Source: Vicia villosa (lineage: Eukaryota; Streptophyta; Magnoliopsida; Fabales; Fabaceae). Taken from it: a stretch of DNA of 64,000 bases. The notes below the pieces were generated by a model. The model saw only the letters and a program-made list of their open reading frames with translations. It did not search any database and had not been told where the DNA came from. The stretch lies in assembly GCF_029867415.1 (NCBI RefSeq), contig NW_026705765.1:310001-374000 (forward strand), given 5' to 3'. The translations under genes were made by a program, and so were the position numbers. Positions 51,566 to 62,100 of this stretch are shown here, piece by piece (the first letter of the stretch is position 1; each line of letters begins with the position of its first letter).

Positions 51566-54500
51566 TGTCGCGGGCGAAAAATCGTTTTGTTTCCTCTTTT
51601 TTGTGGATGAGACACCTGATGCCTTCTTTGGGCTCGAGTGCTCAAAAAAATGATTTTTCTTTTGTACCGACCAAACTTTTTATTATTTCCAAAGGAGGAA
51701 AAGGAAAAAAGCTGCAATAACCTAAAAGTGGGGGGAGAGATCTTTGGGTAAGAGGGTTGGTTATACGAAGGGAAGGTATTAGCACCCAACGTATCTATAG
51801 TACTCTATAGGTTTCTTTGTTATGTTTTATTCCATTCTTGTTGTGGTGGAGGTTCTTGTGAAATAGGTGGGACCTAAGGTGTTTGTTTGATTATGCTCGC
51901 AAAGATCATCGCGATCCTCTGCATACATATCCCTTAGAGGGAATCAGAGCATCTATAGCTCGGGGTCTACGGGTGCTAAGGTTTGAATGCTTTTTTTTGT
52001 TTTGTTTTGCTCGCCAAGGATCGACCTTGTGCCTACGTATTCTCAAAGGGATGTTGAGAAAGTCAGAGCAATCGTAGTTCCCACTTATGCTAGTGGAAGC
52101 AAAGAAAAATAGACAAATGTCGTCTAAATGCTAGATGTATCTAATCTATATCATCACATACATCTGTTTGTTTTTGTTTGAAAATCTTTTCATTATAAGC
52201 CCGGGGCCATGCCACTTAGGGTGCTTAGAATGATAAAGATGTTTTTGTTGTTTAACCAGCCTTGTGGCAAAAACTTTCAATGAAGTCAGCCTTGTGACAA
52301 AAAGTTTTAATTAATCAGCCAGCCTCGTGGCAAAAGTTTCAATGAAGTCAGCCTTGTGACAAAAACTTTGATTAATCATCCAGTACGGTGGTAAAACAGT
52401 TTGATTGATTAGCCAGCCTTGTGGCAAAAAGGTTTAATTGATTAGCCAGCCTTGTGGCAAAAAAGTTTGATTGATTGATTGTTTGTGATGATATATAAGA
52501 GATACTCCTAGTACAGAGATGAAAAATGTCTAATCTCCTAGGGTATTTGTTTTGGATATTGGGGATGCTTATAAGAAGCCCGTGGGTCCTTGTACGAAGC
52601 CCAAGAGGAGGCTATCCGAGGGTCCTTGCATTGTAAGCCCAAGAGGAGGCTATGGGAGGGACAATCCAGGGTCCTTGCATTGTAAGCCCAAGAGGAGGCT
52701 ATGGGAGGGTCACTCGTTTGTACAAAGCCCAAGGGGAGGCATGGTATAGTTGGTTTGAGCTCTTAGAGCGATTTCACCGGGAAACCATACTCTATGTCCT
52801 AACCTAAACTAGTGGAGATTCTTTGCACGAAGCCCAATAGGAGGCTATGGGGAACCTAGTGTTGTACTAAGTTGAACAAGCATATATAACACACATATGA
52901 ACAAACATGAACAAGTATGAACAAACATGCACAAGTACATGAACAGGTATGAACAATTATACATATATGACAGAGTGTGTGTATATAATGGAGTTTATGA
53001 AGGAAATATACCTGTAAGCATGATCCATTTGTATACACAGGGCTCGGGACTCACACTCGGGGAGAGGTCCACTTGAGTTTATTCAAAACTATGTAAACAG
53101 GTATTCACAAAAGGGCTTGGGACTTATACCTACATGGAGGCCCATGGTATATTTTTGGGAAGATTTAAAGAAACCTTCATTTTTGGTTTGTTATTAAAGT
53201 TAAAACAAGTTGATCGAGATATGTACAAAACGGTATATGTACAATGAAATACCTAATTTCATGTACAGGAATGGGTATGTACAAAGGGGCTTGGGACTTA
53301 TACCTACGTGGAGGCCCGTGTTTTATTTACAAAACATGGTTGACTGTTTATTTACAGACGCGTTGTTTGAAAAAACGGTTTGAAGATTTGTTTTGAAAGA
53401 GTTTTCTGTACAAAGAAAAACTGTATAAAGAAAAGGAAAGGGACTTATACTCTCTAATATTCGAGAGGCCCATGTTTTATTTTCATAAAACATGGTGGAT
53501 GGTTTAAAAAAGAGTTGAAAGATTTGTTTGTTAAAAAAAACTGTTTGGAAGTTTATTTGGAAAAAAGTTTTCTGTTAAAACAAAAACTGTACAAAGAAAG
53601 ACGAAAGGGACTTATACTCTCTAATATTCGAGAGGCCCCTGTTTTATTTTCATAAAACAGGGTGGATGGTTTTGAAAAAAGATGTGAGATTTATTGTTTT
53701 AAAAACAGTTTGGCGAGTATTGTTTTGAAAAAGTTTTCTGTACAAAGAAAAACTGTAAAAGGAAAAAAAAGAGTGGGTCTTATACTCTCTAATATTCGAG
53801 AGGCCCCACATCGTTTTGAAAATCAATTGATCAATTAAAAAGATTTAATCAATAGTTTCCTTTGAAAATCAAAAAGAAATGGTTTACCGTTTTTGAAAAG
53901 AATCGTGATCGCTCGTTTTTAAAACGATTTGAATTTTGAAAGAAATCAATTTAATTAAGATAAACAAGAAGATTGTCTTCAATTAACATTTAGATGATTA
54001 GGGTTTGCTTCAAAAAATATTTACAAGTGATTAAATTTGAAAATCAAATGAAAAATAATATTTAAAAGTATTAAAATTACTTAAAAACAAGTCATTTTAA
54101 AACCAATTAAAAATGTATCAAATAAATATTTTTTTGTGATTTTTTTTTGATATTGTCAAAATATATATATTAAATAAGAGGTGTGTAAAAAATGAAGAGA
54201 AAATGAATTGATTTGGTTAGTTAAATAATTAAATGAAGTTTGTAAAAAATTGAAAGAAAAATAGTGCTAAAAAAGAAGGTTTGGTCCCTTGGAGTGTTGA
54301 ACTCGTGACCTTGAGGTTACCATTCAAAAACTTAGCCAACTGGACCACGCGCGTGGTCTGTTAATACTTGCAACGAATTAAAATATATTTTGAATCAATT
54401 TCCAAATTTCAGTTTCAAAAATATGGCGCCAAGAACACAAACCCAATTCAAATTTGAAAATTCTGAAAACTGGATTGTTTTGATCAAGTGAATAGCCTAT

Positions 54501-56798
54501 CTTGCTCGATTTTGGACGAGGAACATGATGGTACCATTTAATTCCATTTATTTTCACTCTAAGATCATTAATTTTCTGATGAACACGAAGAACCCTAATT
54601 CCCTAATTCAATCTGAAATCGTGTTTGTGCAAGATAATTGGCAATTGATTGAGGGTTAATGATCTATGCATGTGCAGAAACAAGATAGTATGGCAGTTTT
54701 TCATTTATGATGCATGTATGATAGAGTTTGAAGTTCATGAGGCTTACCTTCAAAAACGGCCAAACTGGAAATTGAAATCGTGCCTGGAGGTGTTACAGAT
54801 GTTGTTTCTTGATCTGGACAGCATCAATGGACCTTATGGAACATGTTTGAATGCTTGGAACAGTTTGAATTCACCTGAGCTAAGCTATGGAACCTGAACT
54901 GCAGTTGCTTCAAGTATGAATCGAATTTGAAGATGGAGATGTTACAGGTCATATGTGAGTGTTTGGATCATTCATATGAAGTATATGGAAGGTGTTAGAA
55001 GTGATAGTTTGGACAGAAATGGCCTGGATTTGATTTTGGCATGATAAGGCTCTCTTTATGCAAACATGGTGGTTGAAGAGTGATTCTGAGATTTAGGTGT
55101 TTTTGGGGTGTGTGAGTGGTTCAAACACATCCCATATGATGTTTATGAGTTGTTAGAACCATCACTTTGGCCAGAAATTCAAAGGTTTGGAGGTTGGGAT
55201 TTCTACCTCACTTTGAAACTTGAAACTTGCAACTTAAGAAAGAAGGGAGAAAACCTATAATTGTGAGGTTTTGGTGTGAATTTGAAGATGATTTGAACCT
55301 CTATTTATAGGCCAAGGATTCTGAATGAAGAGCTCTTGCAAGTGGCTTCAAGAATGATGATTTGGCTTAAGAGATAAAATGAAATCTTTCACATTAAATG
55401 CAAATGGTTAAAGTAACTAAACCATGGTTATTTTGGCCAAGCTTCTTATCTCTTTCCTATCTGATCTTAAACCAGAAAATATCTCTCAATCATTGCTTCT
55501 TTGCATCATTGCTTGAATTATAGGTCATGTAGTCTTGAAACTTAGTGAAAAATGGTGAAAATTCAAGTGAAAATGATCACTAAATGCATAATTCAAAACC
55601 ATAGCTACACTCCATATTTTTTCATGCTCTTGGACATTTTGGAAAGCTCATGTTGCATACTTCAAAACCCTAGTTGAAAGTTTCTTCAAACTCTTTAAGG
55701 AAATGGGTGAAAAAGATCCATGAACTTTGAGAAAAATGAGATTTCAAGTGAAGTTTTCAAAAAGTACCAACTTTGAAGCACCATATCTCTTAAATGGTTG
55801 ATCTTATGGAAAAAATTTATATGTGTCAAAGTTGTTTATTGGATCAAAATCTACAACTTTCATGTTGGAAGTTTTTTTCAGTTTGTAGGTGAAATTTTGA
55901 GAAATTCCCTTTCAAAGTTTGGAAAAAACCATGAAAAACACTTAGAAAAATTTCTAAGTATGAAAAGTCAAACTTTGACTTTTTGATTCTTGATTGATTT
56001 TCTTGATTTTTCTTGATCAAATGACTTCATATATCATATATTGATGATTCAAAACTTCAAAAGTCATGGTTGACCAAAATTCCCCAAAAGTCAATGGTGA
56101 TCTTGTTGAGTTGACTTTTTCGGACGAATCGCGTTTCTGGAGATTTCAAATGAAACAGGCTATCCTCACCATATGAATGGTATGAATGGATCATATTGAA
56201 GCATTAGAGGATATTGAGCCATGGTTTGAGTTGTGACACCATGTCCTGATTAAAAAGTCAGTTGCTCAGTGAATTAGGGATTATTGGAGGATGATTGAAA
56301 CCTTTGATTGACTTCCTGGGGGTTTTTATGGTTTCCCAAATGTGATCCCTGATTTCAGTCCCTGATAGTTCAAAACCCTGATCTGAGGATTTGTCTGATC
56401 AATCTTTGTGTAGGAGATGTTATGAGCCAATGGATTAAGTCAAAATGATGCACTTGAGGTCTTGAGGTCATGTCCCAAGCCATTAGGTCAAGTTCTGAGC
56501 AAAAGTCAAGAGTATGCTGTCTTCAGTCAAAACCCTAATTCAGTCGATTCAAAGTCTTTGAGCTTGTTGAAATGAATCTCTGAGGACCAAATGTTAATTG
56601 TTGATGAAGATGATTCATTTGAAATGAAGGGAGAACAAAACCCTAATTGATTGTTACTTGTATTGATGAGTGATTTCCTGATTAAATCCTGCTGAGTCAC
56701 AAGTAGCAAACACAAGCTATGCAATTTGTTAGAGATGCAAATGATGCATATGCAGATGATATGAGGTGGTATCTTAGGTCAAAAATTGGGGTATGACA
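51566..56798 (-). repeat. 3' LTR of Ogre B
   Basis: It is 5,233 bp, with the TGTC..GACA termini of Ogre A, and 157 bp longer than the A LTR. That is about the length of one extra GGGCCTC module (three copies of the CTCTCGAATATTAGAGAG type near 53447, 53614 and 53783). TATA box at 55302-55309 in the minus sense. B and C share translated stretches of 62 to 82 codons without a single difference, so they are closely related; A is more distant. Confidence 0.93.
54283..54358 (-). other. tRNA-like module with palindrome in Ogre B LTR
   Basis: In the minus sense the perfect 16-bp palindrome GACCACGCGCGTGGTC (54343-54358) runs into an A-box-like TCCAGTTGGCTAAG (54331-54344). A B-box-like GAGTTCAACAC follows (54294-54304). 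The text AGTTGGCTAAG..AAGGTCACGAGTTCAA resembles an elongator tRNA-Met body. The position matches that of the module in A, but the sequence differs. Confidence 0.55.
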
Positions 56799-58891
56799 GA
56801 TGCCCCTATTTAAGTTTCTTCAACCTGAGACATGAAGATTGAAAATCTTCGTTTTGATAGGGTGGAAGAGACTTAAATATCAGAAGACGCAAATTTTGGA
56901 CCTAAGATACCAAAATTGCGAATGATGCAAGGATATCTTTACCGAGGGATATCAAAACTGACTCCACTGGGGAAAAGAGATTGGGAAGGATGCCTCAATC
57001 CGTTTTAGGAAGAGAATCCGTTTTGTTTTTTCGGGAAAGCAAGTGTATGCTTCACCGGGGAATGATAGCTTTGTAAGAAAAGCTTACCTATCGACATTAC
57101 CGACTATCTGCATGGGGATAGACTTGTTTAATAATGCGAAGGTGAAAGGTAGGAAACTGTGTTACCGACTATCAGCATGGTAAAAAGAGTTTCAAAGGTT
57201 CGGTTAATATTATCGACTATCAGCATTGGGATAGACATGTTTAATAATATAACCAGAACAAAAGTTACCGACTACCAGTCTCGTGATAGCGGTTCTGAAG
57301 ACAAGATCAACTATCAGCCAAGTGATAAAATGATTCTAGAGACTTTGCTAGGGAAATTACTGGTTATTCAGTCTTGTGAACAGTAATAAGGCCCTGATTG
57401 TCAAGTGGTCTTCATGATTGATTTCCTTGAGAGGAAAAAGTCTTTTGGAAGAGACATAAGCTGCTCGGATGATGAGGCTATTGCTTATTGCCTGTTTTTC
57501 ACGACTCTGTTTAGGGAATCGGAATTTGAATTTTTGGTAAAGACAGGGTTCTAACCAAGAATGAATTGGAAAGAAATAGTCAAACAAGACTTTGTACCCA
57601 TGAGGAATGAACTCGAATGGGGATTTTCTCCTTTGTTTTGGAGAGGAGAAACTAAAGCAACCTTCTTCCACGAGGAATGATCTCAGTGGGGAACTGGAGA
57701 AACAAAATGTTCTTTCTGCTTATGGGTGACAACCTACTTGGAGAGATGACACGCCCATATTTGTTTCTTTTTCTTCTTTTTTTCTTTTTTTCTTTTTTTT
57801 TTTTCGAGGATAGATATATCCTGAACATGTGAATATTGAGGCAAACGTTGAAAAATGCAAGAATGTATAAATGATGCAAATATGTATGAATGATGAATGT
57901 CAAGAATGTAGCATGCATGCTGACAATACTGACAGACAAAGAAGTATATACTGGAGAAGGACCAACGTCGCAATACAACCAGATACTTGGCAAATGTTTT
58001 TCAACACGGTGTAGATAACACAGGTGATGAATGGTGTTGCGTGCTTTAAACTTCTCTGGGGAAGATGAGCATCTTTTCTCATTGAGATGAAAGAACCTCT
58101 TCACTGGAGATTGGAGATCTTCTTCATTGGGGATAAAAGACCTTCTTCACTGGGGATAGAAGAGCTTTTTTACCTCGAGGGGTAATTGCTTCAAGAATTC
58201 TTTTCTGGGACAAGAATACCGTTGTCACAACAATTTTTCCGGGAGAATCCTTTTTGTTCGTCCTATGGAGACGACTACTGATGTTCCTTCCGTTGTTCAC
58301 AACTCAAAGGAAAATTTCGCTTTTATTTTGAAAAAGAAAAGTGAAGTAAATTCATTTAAAACTTATTTTTTCCTTTTTTTTTTCAAAAACGAATAACACA
58401 ATTAAAGCGTCATTTTACAAGCTAAAAGAAATTAAAGATTGCAAACAAATGGGCACAAGGCTCAAATTTATTTAATAGGATGGTAATCAGCTAAAGGCGT
58501 GATTCCATGGAGTATTTACAAAAGTTGGAAATGGTAATTATGCGGAAAAGGCTACATTGAAAGCAATAACCACTATTCCCTCTAATAACTTTGAGTTCCA
58601 ACTGTACTTGTCGCTTCAGATTGATAATGATTTGATTGAAGATCCTTTGATGAAGTACAGACTTTTCAGGTGACGAAGTATAGACTAATGCAGTTACTTT
58701 GTCATAAATCCCTAATTTTTGCCTAGATTGCCCTTTCAGGTTTTCAATCTACCAGGATGAATTTTTTCTGTTTATTGTCTCTAATTTTTGCCTGGACCGC
58801 CCTTTCGGGTTTTCAGTCCACCGAGACGCTCATTTTTGCCTAAGTCGCCCTTTGCGGGTTTTCGACTTACCGAGCTGTTCTTTTGTATTTT
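56799..58891 (-). other. Ogre B 3' UTR with polypurine tract and repeats
   Basis: The polypurine tract in the minus sense is AAATAGGGGCATC at 56799-56811. A 7-bp hairpin (GAAGATT, loop GAA, AATCTTC) lies at 56834-56850. Four diverged modules with ACCGACTATCAGCATGG.GATAG occur at about 57085-57300. A T/C tract is at 57760-57805. The three strong hairpin modules at 58714-58871 lie next to the integrase end. The frames at 57357-58104 lack recognisable content. Confidence 0.7.
58714..58871 (-). promoter_or_regulatory. Three tandem hairpins with covarying stems in Ogre B 3' UTR
   Basis: Plus-strand reading: TTTTTGCC, stem, CCCTTTCAGGTTTT-like loop, matching stem, ACC. Stem 1 is TAGATTG (58724-58730) with CAATCTA (58745-58751), 7 of 7 pairs. 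Stem 2 is TGGACCG (58793-58799) with CAGTCCA (58814-58820), 6 of 7. Stem 3 is TAAGTCG (58841-58847) with CGACTTA (58863-58869), 7 of 7. The loops are nearly constant while the stems differ and still pair. They start about 20 nt after the integrase stop in the element's sense. Confidence 0.75.
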
Positions 58892-59156
58892 TTAGACAAA
58901 GTATTTCTTGACTGCATCTGCATTCACAGGATGTGGGAGTTCATCACCATCCATGGTAGTAAGAATCATGGCACCGCCAGAAAATGTTCTTTTGACAACA
59001 TACGGGCCTTCATAATTAGGAGACCATTTGCCCCTAGAATCTGGTTGAAAAGACAAGATCTTTTTAAGCACAAGGTCGCCTTCTTGAAATTCACGAGGTC
59101 GAACCTTTTTGTTGAAAGCTTGTTTCATCCTTGCTTGGTATAACTGTCCATGGCAT
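58892..59156 (-). pseudogene. Ogre B integrase C-terminal end, truncated by Ogre C
   Basis: The frame is open from the insertion point at 59156 (HGQLYQARMKQAFNKKVRP) to a stop at 58892. It contains FQEGDLVLKKIL, WSPNYEGPYVVKRTF and MDGDELPHPVNADAVKKYF. GPYVV is the GPY/F motif of the Ty3/gypsy integrase C-terminal domain, which follows the catalytic core and contacts DNA. The upstream core is missing because Ogre C is inserted there. Identity as the end of an Ogre pol is strong; only the last 88 or so residues remain. Confidence 0.9.
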
Positions 59157-62100
59157 TGTCATACCCCAATTTTTGACCTAAGATACCACCTCATATCATC
59201 TGCATATGCATCATTTGCATCTCTAACAAATTGCATAGCTTGTGTTTGCTACTTGTGACTCAGCAGGATTTAATCAGGAAATCACTCATCAATACAAGTA
59301 ACAATCAATTAGGGTTTTGTTCTCCCTTCATTTCAAATGAATCATCTTCATCAACAATTAACATTTGGTCCTCAGAGATTCATTTCAACAAGCTCAAAGA
59401 CTTTGAATCGACTGAATTAGGGTTTTGACTGAAGACAGCATACTCTTGACTTTTGCTCAGAATTTGACCTAATGGCTTGGGACATGATATCAAGACCTCA
59501 AGTGCATCATTTTGACCTAATCCATTGGCTCATAACATCTCCTACACAAAGATTGATCAGACAAATCCTCAGATCAGGGTTTTAAACTATCAGGGACTGA
59601 AATCAGGGATCACATTTGGGAAACCATAAAAACCCCCAGGAAGTCAATCAAAGGTTTCAATCATCCTCAAATAATCCCTATGACAACATCCAATGGAAAT
59701 TACATCTCAATTCAAGATCCACAGTCATCAATTTCATCAGGTCGACAATTAGGGTTTTTGACCTAATTCACTGAGCAACTGACTTTTTAATCAGGACATG
59801 GTGTCACAACTCAAACCATGGCTCAATATCCTCTAATGCTTCAATATGATCCATTCATACCATTCATATGGTGAGGATAGCCTGTTTCATTTGAAATCTC
59901 CAGAAACGCGATTCGTCCGAAAAAGTCAACTCAACAAGATCACCATTGACTTTTGGGGAATTTTGGTCAACCATGACTTTTGAAGTTTTGAATCATCAAT
60001 ATATGATATATGAAGTCATTTGATCAAGAAAAATCAAGAAAATCAATCAAGAATCAAAAAGTCAAAGTTTGACTTTTCATACTTAGAAATTTTTCTAAGT
60101 GTTTTTCATGGTTTTTTCCAAACTTTGAAAGGGAATTTCTCAAAATTTCACCTACAAACTGAAAAAAACTTCCAACATGAAAGTTGTAGATTTTGATCCA
60201 ATAAACAACTTTGACACATATAAATTTTTTCCATAAGATCAACCATTTAAGAGATATGGTGCTTCAAAGTTGGTACTTTTTGAAAGTTTCACTTGAAATC
60301 TCATTTTCTTCAAAGTTCATGGATCTTTTTCACCCACTTCCTTAAGGATCTTGAAGAAACTTTCAACTAAGCTTTTGAAGTGTGTAACATGAGCTTTCCA
60401 AAATGTCCAAGAGCATGAAAAAATATGGAGTGTAGCTATGGTTTTGAATTATGCATTTAGTGATCATTTTCACTTGAATTTTCACCATTTTTCACTAAGT
60501 TTCAAGACTACATGACCTATAATTCAAGCAATGATGCAAAGAAGCAATGATTGAGAGATATTTTCTGGTTTAAGATCAGATAGGAAAGAGATAAGAAGCT
60601 TGGCCAAAATAACCATGGTTTAGTTACTTTAACCATTTGCATTTAATGTGAAAGATTCCATTTTATCTCTTAAGCCAAATCATCATTCTTGAAGCCACTT
60701 GCAAGAGCTCTTCATTCAGAATCCTTGGCCTATAAATAGAGGTTCAAATCATCTTCAAATTCACACCAAAACCTCACAATTATAGGTTTTCTCCCTTCTT
60801 TCTTAAGTTGCAAGTTTCAAGTTTCAAAGTGAGGTAGAAATCCCAACCTCCAAACCTTTGAATTTCTGGCCAAAGTGATGGTTCTAACAACTCATAAACA
60901 TCATATGGGATGTGTTTGAACCACTCACACACCCCAAAAACACCTAAATCTCAGAATCACTCTTCAACCACCATGTTTGCATAAAGAGAGCCTTATCATG
61001 CCAAAATCAAATCCAGGCCATTTCTGTCCAAACTATCACTTCTAACACCTTCCATATACTTCATATGAATGATCCAAACACTCACATATGACCTGTAACA
61101 TCTCCATCTTCAAATTCGATTCATACTTGAAGCAACTGCAGTTCAGGTTCCATAGCTTAGCTCAGGTGAATTCAAACTGTTCCAAGCATTCAAACATGTT
61201 CCATAAGGTCCATTGATGCTGTCCAGATCAAGAAACAACATCTGTAACACCTCCAGGCACGATTTCAATTTCCAGTTTGGCCGTTTTTGAAGGTAAGCCT
61301 CATGAACTTCAAACTCTATCATACATGCATCATAAATGAAAAACTGCCATACTATCTTGTTTCTGCACATGCATAGATCATTAACCCTCAATCAATTGCC
61401 AATTATCTTGCACAAACACGATTTCAGATTGAATTAGGGAATTAGGGTTCTTCATGTTCATCAGAAAATTAATGATCTTAGAGTGAAAATAAATGGAATT
61501 AAATGGTACCATCATGTTCCTCGTCCAAAATCGAGCAAGATAGGCTATTCACTTGATCAAAACAATCCAGTTTTCAGAATTTTCAAATTTGAATTGGGTT
61601 TGTGTTCTTGGCGCCATATTTTTGAAACTGAAATTTGGAAATTGATTCAAAATATATTTTAATTCGTTGCAAGTATTAACAGACCACGCGCGTGGTCCAG
61701 TTGGCTAAGTTTTTGAATGGTAACCTCAAGGTCACGAGTTCAACACTCCAAGGGACCAAACCTTCTTTTTTAGCACTATTTTTCTTTCAATTTTTTACAA
61801 ACTTCATCTAATTATTTAACTAACCAAATCAATTCATTTTCTCTTCATTTTTTACACACCTCTTATTTAATATGTATATTTTGACAATATCAAAAAAAAT
61901 CACAAAAAAATATTTATTTGATACATTTTTAATTGGTTTTAAAATGACTTGTTTTTAAGTAATTTTAATACTTTTAAATATTATTTTTCATTTGATTTTC
62001 AAATTTAATCACTTGTAAATATTTTTTGAAGCAAACCCTAATCATCTAAATGTTATTTGAAGACAATCTTCTTGTTTATCTTGATTAAATTGATTTCTTT

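Larger units (their letters stand above)
51566..59156 (-). mobile_element. Ogre B, 3' portion (integrase end, 3' UTR, 3' LTR)
   Basis: In minus orientation: integrase C-terminus 59156-58892, 3' UTR 58891-56799 with hairpin modules and polypurine tract, 3' LTR 56798-51566. The LTR ends abut gag of Ogre A, so B inserted into A; candidate target bases are GTATC at 51561-51565. The upstream part of B was cut by Ogre C at 59157. Only this 7.6-kb tail is visible. Confidence 0.9.

Noticed and set aside
54649..54897. 82-codon frame conserved in A, B and C LTRs
   Set aside because: It is antisense LTR sequence in B and likewise in A and C; identity between B and C follows from recent common origin. 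No domain.
42667..56798. Ogre A and B LTRs as one giant palindromic element
   Set aside because: B's LTR is followed in its own sense-upstream direction by a polypurine tract, 3' UTR and integrase end, and A's LTR by a primer site and gag. They are two elements in opposite orientation, best explained by insertion of B into A.
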